Positions 33,325-42,539 of a DNA stretch of 64,000 bases are shown here, one piece after another. The notes below the pieces were generated by a model, which saw nothing but the letters and a program-made list of their open reading frames with translations, had not been told where the DNA came from and searched no databases. The translations under genes were made by a program, and so were the position numbers. How positions within the stretch are numbered: the stretch's first letter is position 1; every line of letters starts with the position of its first letter. The DNA lies in contig JAPPJY010000043.1 in the NCBI GenBank assembly GCA_028874335.1, positions 1 to 64,000 on the forward strand, written 5' to 3'. The stretch is from Gemmatimonadota bacterium. GTDB lineage: Bacteria > Latescibacterota > UBA2968 > GCA-2709665.

Positions 33325-35128
33325 CCAGAGACATCTTTACCACAACCGGTCTGCCCTGCGGGCAAACGAACGGCTCGCGCGTGGCGAACAGCCGATCGAT
33401 CAACGCTCGCATCTCCCTCGCGGAGAGCCGCTCTCCCGTCCGGATGGCCGTATGCCGGGCATAGGCGGCGGCCAACCGGTGCTCGAGCGGAGATACCGCT
33501 TTTTGCCCGCCGACCGGGACGGACGACTGACGCTCCCTTTCGCCAAGCTCGTCGACGACTTCCTCCAGGAGCCGGCCGTCTTCCCATACTTTCAGCTCCA
33601 CGGGAATGGCATCCACAACCACGGTATTGCCGCCAAAATCCCGTATGCCGAAGCCCATGGCTTCCAGAAGCGGCATGGCCTCTCTGACCCTGTGGATCTG
33701 GCGCAGGCCGAAATCGAGCGTAACCGGAAACAGGAGTCGCTGGCCAAGTCCGGCGTTGGCTTCAAAGCAATCCAGCGTCTGTTCGTAAATCATCCGCTGG
33801 TGTGCCAGGTGCTGGTCGACAAAAATCAGGCCGTTCTTGATGTGCGCAAGGACATATTTTTCGTGTACCTGCCAGACGGGGACCTGTTCAACCGTTTCCT
33901 CGTCGGAAAGGTCCGGATCGACCGCGCCGTCCGACTGCGCATCAGGCCCTCCGGCCGCCTTCCTGACGGTCAGGGAAAGCGCCATCTGCACGTCTTCCAG
34001 CCCAACGGGATCGACAAGATAGGCCTTTTTCTCCGCGGGCGCGTCCGCGACGCTATCGGACGGGTCCGGCGATTCCTGCGCGGGATCTCCCACCGGAATC
34101 GCTGGTGAGGCAATTCCGCTGTCCACCTCGGGTACCAGGTCCTCCGCCCTCAACCCCGCGCGCACGACGTCGGCGACCGCGTCGTAAACCGCTGCTTCAT
34201 CCGAAAAACGCACCTCGCGTTTGGCGGGATGTACGTTGACGTCGAGGCGGGAGGGATCCAGCTCCAGAAGCAGCGCAAACGCAGGATGGAATCCCTTCAC
34301 GAGCAGTCCGCCAAAGCCATCGTGTACGGCGTACGTCACCCCCCTGTCGCGTACCCAGCGGCCGTTTACGACCGTTGCCTGCTGCGCGCCCGACTTGCGC
34401 GCCCGTTCCGGCCTGCCGGCAAACCCCCAAACCCGAACGCCGTGCCGTTCACCGTCCAGAAAAACGGCGTCGCTGCCGAACCGGACGCCGAATATCTCCT
34501 GCAGGCGGTGTTGGCGCTCGGTCCTGCCGAAGTTCAGGATTTCACGCCCGTTGTGAGTAAGTACAAACGCAATGGACGAATAGGCCAATGCCAGGCCCGT
34601 CAGCGCATCCGACACGTGTTTGAATTCGGTCTCGACACCCTTCAGAAATTTCCGCCTTGCGGGCACATTGAAAAACAGGCCGTGAACGGCAACGGTTGTT
34701 CCCCGGTCCCGGCCTGTTGACGAAACATCGCGCACCCGGCCGCTTTCGACGCGAACGCGGGTGCCCTGCAGCGCCTCCGAATCGCGGGTTTCGATGACCA
34801 TCCGCGACACCGCCGCAATACTCGGCAGCGCCTCCCCGCGAAACCCGAGCGTACGCAGCGTGCCAAGGTCGGAAAGATCGACGATCTTGCTCGTTGCGTG
34901 CCGTTCCAGCGCCAGCAACGCGTCGTCACCCGACATTCCGCAGCCATTGTCGCTGACCCGTATGGTCTCTTTGCCGCCGCCGGTCACCTCAGCAATGATT
35001 CGGTCCGCACCTGCATCGATGGCGTTTTCCACCAGTTCCTTGACCACGGAGCCCGGGCGCTCGACGGCTTCACCCGCGGCGATACGATTGGCTATTTCGT
35101 CGGACAGAATCCGGATCCGGTCTGGCAT
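33296..35128 (-). CDS. mutL: DNA mismatch repair protein MutL
   Basis: GHKL ATPase that couples MutS mismatch binding to excision. N-terminal motifs are complete: ELVENAIDAGA, DNGCGM, RHATSKI, GFRGEAL. The C-terminal domain is present, but the endonuclease metal motif DQHA(X)2E(X)4E reads DQHLAHQRMIYE (E to Q) and CPHGRP reads CPQGRP, so nicking activity is doubtful. Start at 35128 (MPDRIRILSDEIANRIAAGE) gives 610 residues; 52 more open codons come partly from the MITE just upstream and are excluded. Confidence 0.96.
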   Translation of the reverse strand: MPDRIRILSDEIANRIAAGEAVERPGSVVKELVENAIDAGADRIIAEVTGGGKETIRVSDNGCGMSGDDALLALERHATSKIVDLSDLGTLRTLGFRGEALPSIAAVSRMVIETRDSEALQGTRVRVESGRVRDVSSTGRDRGTTVAVHGLFFNVPARRKFLKGVETEFKHVSDALTGLALAYSSIAFVLTHNGREILNFGRTERQHRLQEIFGVRFGSDAVFLDGERHGVRVWGFAGRPERARKSGAQQATVVNGRWVRDRGVTYAVHDGFGGLLVKGFHPAFALLLELDPSRLDVNVHPAKREVRFSDEAAVYDAVADVVRAGLRAEDLVPEVDSGIASPAIPVGDPAQESPDPSDSVADAPAEKKAYLVDPVGLEDVQMALSLTVRKAAGGPDAQSDGAVDPDLSDEETVEQVPVWQVHEKYVLAHIKNGLIFVDQHLAHQRMIYEQTLDCFEANAGLGQRLLFPVTLDFGLRQIHRVREAMPLLEAMGFGIRDFGGNTVVVDAIPVELKVWEDGRLLEEVVDELGERERQSSVPVGGQKAVSPLEHRLAAAYARHTAIRTGERLSAREMRALIDRLFATREPFVCPQGRPVVVKMSLDELDRQFNR

Positions 35129-35189
35129 GAAGAAACGCCCGCCATTTCTGCAGGTACGGAAAGAACGCGGGTAAGCGCGGTTCAGAATT

Positions 35190-35386
35190 AACCTTGATTC
35201 GTCATTTTTCGGGGACGTTAATTCGCATATATGCGAGTTAACAAAGGCGATTAGACGGCTGATTACCAGGATACACCAGGTCACCGGACGTGAAGGGAAA
35301 AAACGTCCTTCTTTACGTCGATAACGCCCCGTTTCGGAGAGTTTTTTCGCGTCGCCGCGTTGCTGTTTTTGTGGATTTGAGGTTAA
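35190..35386 (-). mobile_element. MITE-like element, copy 2
   Basis: 197 bases, matching copy 1 over the whole length with scattered substitutions and no net length change. The ends TAACCTTGATTCG and TAACCTCAAATCC are inverted, with TA at each outer edge. An internal near-palindrome TTAATTCGCATATATGCGAG is intact here but decayed in copy 1. It sits between the aminotransferase and mutL, and could add promoter or terminator signals there. Confidence 0.8.
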
Positions 35387-35442
35387 CTTCGCCGCATCCG
35401 TCGGAATTATCGGAGAACTGTTCCCGAATGCGACTGGCCGCC

Positions 35443-36843
35443 TCAGGAACGCGCATTCGAATCCGGGCCGTTACGCCCAATCAGGCCCTGGCGTATCAAT
35501 CTGTGCAGTGTGCGGTCGAATGCTTGTACAACGTGGTCCAGATCGTCTTCGGTGTGCACGGATGCCGTCATGCCAACCAGTCCATTGAGGTCGACACCCT
35601 CCAGCTGCATGCTGGCTCGGAATGCATCTCTAATCACCGGGTCCGGCGTCTTCAGCCTGCGGTAGTCATACGATCCCCCTGCAATCTCCTGCATGCTCTT
35701 TGTCATGGGTCCACTCTCGGGAAGGAATTTGACCCCCGAAAAGTCTCCATAGACGACCCATTCCACACCGTGGTCTGAAATGACAGCGTTGAGGCGGTCG
35801 CGGAGGACGTCGGCGTTCCGGTTTGCGGCCGCGATGTGTGTTCCGTCTTCAATCGCCCTGAGCGTGGCAATCCCGGCGGCCGCGGAAACCGGATTCGCGT
35901 TAAAGGTACCCTGGTGGGGCATTTTCCGGCAGGTATCCCACTCCCGTTCTCCCCGGAATTCCAGCAGATCCATGATATCCTGCCGACCCGTCAGGCAGCC
36001 TCCGGGGAGTCCCCCCGCGAGAATCTTCGCCAGCGACGTGAGGTCGGGCTTGACGTTGTAGTGGGCCTGAGCGCCCCCCGGCGAGCATCGAAAGCCGGTG
36101 ATGACTTCGTCAAAGATCAGAAGCACGTCGTGCTGTAACGTGACTCGACGCAGCTCTTCGAGAAAACCCGGCCGGAGGGGTACAACTCCGAAAGAGGCGC
36201 CCGTAGGTTCGACAATTACACAGGCAATGTCGTCGTCCCGGTTCAAGACATCTTCAACCTGATCGATCCGGTTCGGCGCACACAGGCAAACGGTATCCGC
36301 GACCTCGCGAAGAATGCCGGCGGGCACGGGTTCGTCGAAGGGCGGCAGCACGCCCACGATGAGGTTGTCGTGCCACCCATGGAAGTGGCCGAGGAACTTC
36401 AGGACCTTTCGCTTTCCGCTAAACGTCCGCGCCAACCGCAGCGCCATCAGCGTGGCCTCCGTGCCGGAACTTGTAAACCGCACGCGTTCGGCTGTGGGGA
36501 TCAGTTTCGCGACCCACTCACCCCATTCCACTTCCAACTCGTGACACGCGCCGTAGTGAGTACCACGCGCCACCTGTTCCGATACGGCGGCGACCATATC
36601 CGGGAAACAATGACCAAGCATCAGCGCCCCGTGCCCCATCCAGAGGTCCACGTATTCCCGGCCGTCCACATCCCACTTGCGGCCGGCGTCGGCACGACTT
36701 GCGTAGATGGGAAACGGCGCATAGTATCTCAAGTCGTGGGTGACGCCGCCAGGAAAGATCTTCGAGGCCTTTTCGTAAAGCGCCCGGGAACGGTTCAGCG
36801 CATCTCCGAACTCTTCGCTTATACCTTTAACAAATTCTTCCAC
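35443..36843 (-). CDS. Class III aminotransferase (glutamate-1-semialdehyde aminomutase-like)
   Basis: A 466-residue PLP enzyme. FTSSGTEATLMALRLAR binds PLP phosphate, IFDEVITGFR holds the PLP-ring aspartate, and SLAKILAGG carries the Schiff-base lysine. It resembles HemL, but no heme genes are nearby. HemL-like paralogs in such genomes often act on amino sugars or other amines, so a heme role is not claimed. It is followed by mutL after a MITE and preceded by a heparinase-like gene. Confidence 0.85.
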   Translation of the reverse strand: MEEFVKGISEEFGDALNRSRALYEKASKIFPGGVTHDLRYYAPFPIYASRADAGRKWDVDGREYVDLWMGHGALMLGHCFPDMVAAVSEQVARGTHYGACHELEVEWGEWVAKLIPTAERVRFTSSGTEATLMALRLARTFSGKRKVLKFLGHFHGWHDNLIVGVLPPFDEPVPAGILREVADTVCLCAPNRIDQVEDVLNRDDDIACVIVEPTGASFGVVPLRPGFLEELRRVTLQHDVLLIFDEVITGFRCSPGGAQAHYNVKPDLTSLAKILAGGLPGGCLTGRQDIMDLLEFRGEREWDTCRKMPHQGTFNANPVSAAAGIATLRAIEDGTHIAAANRNADVLRDRLNAVISDHGVEWVVYGDFSGVKFLPESGPMTKSMQEIAGGSYDYRRLKTPDPVIRDAFRASMQLEGVDLNGLVGMTASVHTEDDLDHVVQAFDRTLHRLIRQGLIGRNGPDSNARS

Positions 36844-36969
36844 AGCAGGTTATCTCTCTGGTTTAATGTGATTTTTCACGAACGTCCGACGGCGATTCCT
36901 GCCCACCGGATGCTGGAGACAGGAAAAAATAACGAACACATGGAAAAATGCAAACGGCAATAACCCCTG

Positions 36970-39027
36970 TCAGGCCGGTGACTGCAGCGGGTAAGAAAAC
37001 GTCCGGTCGACCTCGATGCCGGAGAGATACGGGACATCTTCCGAAACGGCCCAGAGATGCGTCTCCGTCCCTGCCTGCACCAGGAATCCGCGAGCCCCGC
37101 CCGCTCCATCCGGTCCAACGGCCGTGACGCGGCTGACGGCGGGCTCCGTGTCCCAGTGATGCATTAGCGCAACAAAGGTTGTCTCACGGGCGGTTCGACT
37201 GCGGATGAGCAGATCGCCGGTTTCGGACGCGGGCTGGAGCGGCGCTTTTCCCAGGACGACACGTGTGCCTGTTTCTTCCGGCAGGAATACCCCTGCCCCA
37301 CCCTTCGACAGACCCCATTGCAATGAAACCGTTTCCTCGGGTATGTATTCAACCGGCTGCCGGACGTGGGCATATCCGTCCCCGGAAAGTGCAACCGTCC
37401 CGCGACGTGAGAGACCGCTGTGCCCTTGACGGTCGGCCTGGTACCTGCAGACCCAATCCAGCCGGCATTCCTGCGGCGCCACCACGTGGAACAGATCCCA
37501 GAAGTAGGCATCCGTCCAGAGAATCACACGGCGCATGCCAACCCCCGCATACGGGTCGCGCTCCCATGCGACCCTGGCATCGACCACTTCGAAACCGTCG
37601 GCGCGCTGCAGGTCGAGATTCACCAGGCGCCCTTCCGCCGGAGGCTGGGAGCGGCCGTTTACCGTCACGGTGTTATGGCTTAGCGTCTGCCGATACCAGG
37701 TCTCGTTCAGGTCGACGCCGTAACCGGGCGTGCCCAGGTCCGTGGCCACCGGAAAGCCGTGCGCGTAGTAAGAAATCGAAAGTTTGTCGGGGTGTCCGTG
37801 CCCGCCACCGTGCGGGCCGTATTTCAAGAGCACGCAGCTTTGTGCTTCGACCGCATCCCTCGATCTCAAGATGGCGACACCCGACGGCTTCAGTACGGCG
37901 CTTTCCGTATCGAATTCGCCGCCCGAGTCAGGCAATTCTTCTCCGTATAGAAGCGACTCCACGGCCGTTCGAGGCACTTCGGCATAGTTGCGTTCGAGTA
38001 TCCCGGCGTAGACGGGCTCGTTGTACCACCCGTATGCCACCTCATAGAAAGACGCCGCTGGCGGCACGCCGTGACAGACGTCCGCCAACAGGGAGGAGAA
38101 ATACCAGCAATCGTTGGTGGCGGGGAGCCTGAAATCGGGATATGCCAGCGAGACAGGTGCACGGAACATCGCCCTGAGCCGGTCGTCGTCGTGCAGGCGC
38201 GCACCGGTGGTTTCCGATACCTGGACGTGGGCAATCAGGGCGGCGAGGGTATAGAAGTGATAGCTGGAAGACCCCTCCCACCACATCCCGTCGTCAAGAA
38301 CACCCTCCTGCAACTGGTGGTGGAATCCGAACCTGTCCTCCAGGGCCATCTTCTGAAACCCCGCGTCGTCCAGGCAGATCCCCACCGCCGCCATTGCGGC
38401 ATTGTGCCAGCATTCGATATTGTGGATGCGGTGGAATTTCTGACCTTGAATATGCTCCGCCGCAAGCGCGAGCAGGTCGGTTTCGATCAGCGTCCGCTCC
38501 CGGGCACTCAGAAACTCCCGAACCAGATCGTACGCCCTCGCGATGGGAATCAGCCACACCGCCTCGTCAAGGGAATGGTTCGCCACCTTGCCCCAGCCAT
38601 ACGGCAGTTCACGCTCAATCGGATAACCCGGATAACGCTCCGCGTAAGCCAGCAGAATCTCTCTGCATCTTGCCAGATATGCGGCGTCAGCGTCCAGTTG
38701 CCACATCAGCGCGAGACGGTATGCCATGCCGGACAGTCTGTTGTTGACAAACCAGCGCCAGGCGGAATCGTACGGTTCGCCGGAGAATACCCGACCGTCT
38801 TTGGGACATCGATGCGCGTTCGGCGAATCGGCGTCAAACGCGAGTTCAACGGCGTGGTCCGGGCAAAAATAGTTGTGGTAGTATCCCGCCGGGTGATCCT
38901 GAGGGCGCAATCCTTCGTCGAGGAAGGCCCTGGCTTCGGATTCCAGTCGACGGTAGGCATCGCGGAATGTGGGACTTGACCGGCGTACCCTCGACCGTTC
39001 CAGTCGCCAGCCTGGTATCAGATTCAT
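36970..39027 (-). CDS. Heparinase II/III-like polysaccharide lyase
   Basis: A 685-residue protein with an N-terminal (alpha/alpha) toroid (PYGWGKVANHSLDEAVWLIPIARAYDL region, RIHNIECWHNAAMAAVG) and a C-terminal beta-sandwich with GPHGGGHGHPDKLSISYYAHG and HNTVTVNG. These fit lyases that cleave uronic-acid-containing glycans such as alginate or heparin-like polymers. No clear signal peptide is seen, so it may act on imported oligosaccharides. I start at MNLIPGWRLER (39027); 40 further codons are not family-like. hpt is divergent. Confidence 0.85.
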   Translation of the reverse strand: MNLIPGWRLERSRVRRSSPTFRDAYRRLESEARAFLDEGLRPQDHPAGYYHNYFCPDHAVELAFDADSPNAHRCPKDGRVFSGEPYDSAWRWFVNNRLSGMAYRLALMWQLDADAAYLARCREILLAYAERYPGYPIERELPYGWGKVANHSLDEAVWLIPIARAYDLVREFLSARERTLIETDLLALAAEHIQGQKFHRIHNIECWHNAAMAAVGICLDDAGFQKMALEDRFGFHHQLQEGVLDDGMWWEGSSSYHFYTLAALIAHVQVSETTGARLHDDDRLRAMFRAPVSLAYPDFRLPATNDCWYFSSLLADVCHGVPPAASFYEVAYGWYNEPVYAGILERNYAEVPRTAVESLLYGEELPDSGGEFDTESAVLKPSGVAILRSRDAVEAQSCVLLKYGPHGGGHGHPDKLSISYYAHGFPVATDLGTPGYGVDLNETWYRQTLSHNTVTVNGRSQPPAEGRLVNLDLQRADGFEVVDARVAWERDPYAGVGMRRVILWTDAYFWDLFHVVAPQECRLDWVCRYQADRQGHSGLSRRGTVALSGDGYAHVRQPVEYIPEETVSLQWGLSKGGAGVFLPEETGTRVVLGKAPLQPASETGDLLIRSRTARETTFVALMHHWDTEPAVSRVTAVGPDGAGGARGFLVQAGTETHLWAVSEDVPYLSGIEVDRTFSYPLQSPA

Positions 39028-39180
39028 CGCGCGCTCAACCCGTTTACAATGGTTATTTGCCACATCTAACGTCGGCCGGTATCTTATGGGGTACCCAATC
39101 GTCTGCACCGCATTGGGGCGGCTCACAGATTCGAGTGCGTATTCCACACGATTGAAATACCGCGTCTACCCGGTCTTTCC

Positions 39181-39822
39181 ATGTCCGTCAACAAGCCAAA
39201 GGTCCTGATACCCGCGGTACGAATCAGTGAAAGGGTCCGTCAACTGGGCGCCAGGATCACGTCGGACTTCCGCTCGGCCCGCGCCGCCTCTGCTGACTGT
39301 CCGAATGCCCGTGAAGATCACGCGGCGGACGACGCGGAACAACCGCTCATTCTGTTGGGGGTCCTGAAGGGCGCCCTCTACTTTCTCGCGGACCTGTCCC
39401 GGGAGGTCTCCGTCCCCGCTGAGATCGAATACATTTCGGTCGCCAGTTACGGCAAGTCGACGAAGAGTTCCGGCGTCGTAAGAATCCTGAAGGATCTGGA
39501 TCGGGATATCGCCGGCGCCGACGTGCTCCTTGTGGAAGACATCGTCGATACGGGCCTCACACTGGAGTACCTCTTGCGCATACTGGCGACAAGGCGCCCT
39601 CGAAGCCTGAAGGTGTGCAGCCTTCTCGACAAGCCCGCCCGTCGGGTCGTTGACGTACCGCTCGACTACGTCGGCTTTACGGTCCCCGACGAATTCGTCG
39701 TCGGATACGGCCTGGACTACGACCAGCGCTACCGGAATCTCCCGTACATCGCGTCGTTGAGGAATCTTGAGACGTCGGGACAACAAGATCGCACGACACC
39801 GCCGAAAAGAACCGGACCTTAG
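39181..39822 (+). CDS. hpt: Hypoxanthine phosphoribosyltransferase
   Basis: Salvages hypoxanthine/guanine with PRPP. The PRPP-binding loop is VLLVEDIVDTGLTL, preceded by GVLKGALYFLADL and followed by PDEFVVGYGLDY. At 213 residues it is longer than usual because of an Ala/Asp-rich insert of about 20 residues (roughly 33-52) before LILLGVLKGA and an extended C terminus. It is divergent from the heparinase-like gene. Confidence 0.93.
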   Translation: MSVNKPKVLIPAVRISERVRQLGARITSDFRSARAASADCPNAREDHAADDAEQPLILLGVLKGALYFLADLSREVSVPAEIEYISVASYGKSTKSSGVVRILKDLDRDIAGADVLLVEDIVDTGLTLEYLLRILATRRPRSLKVCSLLDKPARRVVDVPLDYVGFTVPDEFVVGYGLDYDQRYRNLPYIASLRNLETSGQQDRTTPPKRTGP

Positions 39823-39849
39823 GAAGCTCTCGGAGTAGCCTCTCTCGCT

Positions 39850-39960
39850 GAAACGCGGTCATTGAGCTTGTCGAAATGCCCGCGTTTCACGATCCGCAAG
39901 GGGCCAATCTACATCCCTTCGCCGACCCTTCGACAAGCTCAGGGAGCGGCTTAGGGATTA
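39850..39960. repeat. Double TTCGACAAGCTCA-family repeat
   Basis: GAAACGCGGTCATTGAGCTT with TGTCGAAATGCCCGCGTTTC forms a hairpin-capable unit with arms GAAACGCGG/CCGCGTTTC. Forty bases on, ACCCTTCGACAAGCTCAGGG is an inverted variant. The whole hpt-UDG spacer (39823-40026) is repeat material without a gene. Confidence 0.75.
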
Positions 39961-40026
39961 CACCCTGGTTCCTCAGCCCGTGGAAGGGTTGCCGGACAAG
40001 CGACTCGTCGGCTGGAATCAGGCTAT

Positions 40027-40788
40027 CTACGTCCGGGACAAAACACTGATCCCGCGATTCCGGTCTGGATCCGCAAGCAGGCGATTCACCGTCTCGAACA
40101 ATCCTTCAACCATCGGTTCCGTGAGTCTTCCCGTGTTCATATTGTAACGGCTGAAGTGGTAACTGGCAACCAGAATCCTGGAATCGCGGTCGAACCGATA
40201 GGTCCTTCCGTGCATGAACCGATAGCGCCCCACCCTCTCGATGATACCTTCCGCCTTCAGGAGTCGCAGGTAGGCCTCGAATGCGTCTCTCCCCATCGCA
40301 AGCACAACGTGGGTACCCCGCAACCGTTCCGCCTCCATTCGCAGCCAGTCAAGGCAGGCGCGTTTCTCGCCGCCGTTCGGCCTGTTCGCGGGGGGGACGC
40401 ACTTTACGGCGTTTGTAATGTAGACGCCTTTGAGTTCAAGACCGTCGTCCGGATGGGTGGATTCCGGTCGATCGCTGAATCCGTGCCGGTATAGCGCGCC
40501 GTAGAGCACATTACCGGCGGAGTCGCCTGTAAACGGTCTGCCGGTGCGGTTCGCCCCATGGGCGCCCGGCGCAAGACCGATAACGAGCAGCGGGCCCGAC
40601 GCATCGCCGAATCCCGGCACCGGTTTTGCCCAGTAGTCGTCGACGTGCGCCCGCCGATTTTCCGGGGATTTGAACGTCGCCCTGAAGTCGACCAGCCGTT
40701 CGCAGCTGTCGCAGGCTGCGATCTGCCTGGAGAGCAGCCGTTCCGCACCCGCCTGGCTACACCCGTCGAGTCCCGGTTTGAATCCCAT
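40027..40788 (-). CDS. Uracil-DNA glycosylase, family 5-like
   Basis: Removes uracil (and in this family hypoxanthine) from DNA. A 253-residue protein with the iron-sulfur UDG layout: CDSCERL near the N terminus, motif A GLAPGAHGANRTGRPFTGD and motif B ASYHFSRYNMNTGRL, which fit family 5 (UDGb) rather than family 4. I chose the ATG at 40788 with AAGG 7 bases upstream, because a TTG at 40815 falls inside the terminator of the previous gene. Confidence 0.88.
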   Translation of the reverse strand: MGFKPGLDGCSQAGAERLLSRQIAACDSCERLVDFRATFKSPENRRAHVDDYWAKPVPGFGDASGPLLVIGLAPGAHGANRTGRPFTGDSAGNVLYGALYRHGFSDRPESTHPDDGLELKGVYITNAVKCVPPANRPNGGEKRACLDWLRMEAERLRGTHVVLAMGRDAFEAYLRLLKAEGIIERVGRYRFMHGRTYRFDRDSRILVASYHFSRYNMNTGRLTEPMVEGLFETVNRLLADPDRNRGISVLSRT

Positions 40789-40813
40789 TGTTTCGCCTTC
40801 GGCGCACCCATGC

Positions 40814-40844
40814 AAAAGAGGCGGTCCCGATGGGGCCGCCTCTT
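40814..40844 (-). terminator. Strong intrinsic terminator after glutaredoxin-like gene
   Basis: Minus strand: AAGAGGCGGCCCC-ATC-GGGACCGCCTCTTTT, a long near-perfect GC stem ending in TTTT. It ends the glutaredoxin-like gene transcript and excludes the upstream TTG start for the glycosylase gene. Confidence 0.85.
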
Positions 40845-40871
40845 CCGAAGTCAGAATCTGAACCCGTTTGG

Positions 40872-41234
40872 CTAGCTTCCCAGCCTGTTGTTGAAGAAAA
40901 CCGCCTGCTGGGACCGCGCCATGGCTTCGTGTTCTTCGTCCGTGCAGGCCCTGTCCGTGGGAACGCCGGGCTCCGGACCGGCCGGCTGATATCCGCTATT
41001 GACCAGATAGGCTTCCAGTTCCTCCCCGCTGATGTCGGCAAGAATCTGCCCGTCGAAGTCCAGCGTGGGCTGTAGAGGCTGGCCGCTCTTGCGCACCATT
41101 TCTTCGTAGTTTTCAGGAACGTTGATAATGTCCTTGTCTACGTATTCGAGCCCGTATTTGTCCAACACCGCCCGAATGCCCCGGCTCCAACCGCATTGGG
41201 GCTTGAGATAAGCGGTAATCGCGGGATTACCCAT
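40872..41234 (-). CDS. Glutaredoxin-like protein (CXXS)
   Basis: A 120-residue thioredoxin-fold protein. It begins AITAYLKPQCGWSRGIRAVLDKYGL: the active site is CGWS, a monothiol (CXXS) arrangement, with a TLDFDGQILADISGEELEAYL loop and a C-terminal extension with one further Cys. Monothiol glutaredoxin-like proteins often handle Fe-S clusters; a redox role is equally possible. It is a single gene with its own terminator. Confidence 0.82.
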   Translation of the reverse strand: MGNPAITAYLKPQCGWSRGIRAVLDKYGLEYVDKDIINVPENYEEMVRKSGQPLQPTLDFDGQILADISGEELEAYLVNSGYQPAGPEPGVPTDRACTDEEHEAMARSQQAVFFNNRLGS

Positions 41235-41478
41235 TTGAATTTCTCCTTTTCCTGGATTTATCGACCGGAAAACGACATTTCGAGTATCAATCTAACATAA
41301 CGAACTTTTCCCGATTATGCAAGTCCAATCGCCATCCGGGACGGCGGCTCGGAGTTTTCCGGATACCGGGTTTCGCGGTACCGCGTTACGGCGCGTCCGG
41401 CCTGCGGCCTTGCAGATGTCATGCAATACGTCCGCGAACCACCCGCGCATTGCATCGGACCGGATGCCGAACCACCGG

Positions 41479-41781
41479 TTATTCCGCCGAATTCACAGCA
41501 TTGGCAAAGTCGAGGTCGGCCTGTGTGACGGCGTTTTCGCTGTGCGTCGTCACCGTAACCGTGAGGGTCTTGCTCCTGCTGTCCAGATTGAGGTCCGAGT
41601 GATGGTTGTTGCTGTCCATGACCCGGGTAATCGTGCGCACGAATGCCATCGTCGGAACGAATTTCTGGAACTTCCATACCCGCTGAATCGCCTTGTTTTC
41701 CCCATCGTATTCCCAGCCTTCCAATCCCTTCAGCGCTTCCCGGATTTCATCCTCGGTGACCAGAGTCTTGTCCTCGTGCAT
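41479..41781 (-). CDS. 4a-hydroxytetrahydrobiopterin dehydratase
   Basis: Recycles 4a-hydroxy-tetrahydropterin cofactor. The 100-residue protein shows LEGWEYDGENKAIQRVWKFQKF and the active-site region NHHSDLNLD (paired histidines) expected of the PCD/DCoH family. GGGGAGGG lies 4 bases before the ATG at 41781. No aromatic amino-acid hydroxylase is in view; in such genomes the protein can also serve molybdopterin metabolism, and mobA is next upstream. The 41235-41478 spacer shows nothing clear. Confidence 0.9.
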   Translation of the reverse strand: MHEDKTLVTEDEIREALKGLEGWEYDGENKAIQRVWKFQKFVPTMAFVRTITRVMDSNNHHSDLNLDSRSKTLTVTVTTHSENAVTQADLDFANAVNSAE

Positions 41782-41926
41782 AGTGCCCTCCCCGAAATGA
41801 TGACGATATTGTAATTTGCTGTGCCAGTCCGCGCTCGCATCGTCGTCCGGCCCAACCGATCGCCGACCAACCACCCGGCAGACGCGCGGGCAACCGGATT
41901 CAATATACCAAGATTCCCCGGGCCGA

Positions 41927-42538
41927 TCAATCCCCGCGGAGGATGCCGGCGGTTGAGAGCGCCATTCTGTATTCTTCGGGCGTGTTGATATTTCGCAGTG
42001 ACTCCAGTTCAGGGTCTACATCCCGTAATGCGGAACCGGGCACGCTGCGGCAGTCGCAACGTTCCGTCAACGTCGTGAGCCGGAGGGCGCCGGCATCCAG
42101 CATCTTCTGAATCACTGGCAGTAATGACACCCGATAAACGGCCGCAAGCGGATGCAGACGGCCGTTGGCGTGCGGCACGGTAATATCCGCTTCACTTGCC
42201 ATCTGCACCAGGCGACGCACGAATTCCGGGCGCAGAAAGGGCGCGTCGCACCCGCAGACGAATGCCGCATCGGCCTGTTGGGAAATCGCTTCGAGTCCCG
42301 CCGCCAGCGCCTCCAGCGGTCCCCTGTCGGGCGCCCGATCCCGAATGATTTCAACGCAGTCGGGAAGGAACGGCAGCCGTTGCCCCCGCGCGGAAACCAC
42401 GAACACGGGTTCGAGCGTGCCCTTGAGCGAACGTACCACGCGCTGGAGCAGGAATTCTTCGCCGAATCGCAACCAGGCCTTGGACGTTCCCATTCTTCGG
42501 CTTCGACCACCACACAACACGAGGGCGCCGACTCTCAT
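41927..42538 (-). CDS. mobA: Molybdenum cofactor guanylyltransferase
   Basis: Links GMP to molybdopterin to give the guanine dinucleotide cofactor. A 203-residue nucleotidyltransferase starting MRVGALVLCGGRSRRMGTSKAWL, with DRAPDRGPLEALAAGL, CGCDAPFLRPEF and HPLAAVY. The ATG overlaps the archease stop region (TGAAATG), implying coupling. Xanthine dehydrogenase-family enzymes often need the cytosine form (MocA), so whether MobA or a MocA-like activity serves the hydroxylases at 55-62 kb is open. Confidence 0.88.
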   Translation of the reverse strand: MRVGALVLCGGRSRRMGTSKAWLRFGEEFLLQRVVRSLKGTLEPVFVVSARGQRLPFLPDCVEIIRDRAPDRGPLEALAAGLEAISQQADAAFVCGCDAPFLRPEFVRRLVQMASEADITVPHANGRLHPLAAVYRVSLLPVIQKMLDAGALRLTTLTERCDCRSVPGSALRDVDPELESLRNINTPEEYRMALSTAGILRGD

Positions 42539-42539
42539 T

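Noticed and set aside
35129..35284. N-terminal extension of the mutL frame
   Set aside because: Partly encoded by the MITE; the true MutL start is MPDRIRILSDE.
35443..36843. Heme-biosynthetic hemL assignment
   Set aside because: The protein is HemL-like but there is no heme gene context and HemL-like paralogs often do other chemistry.
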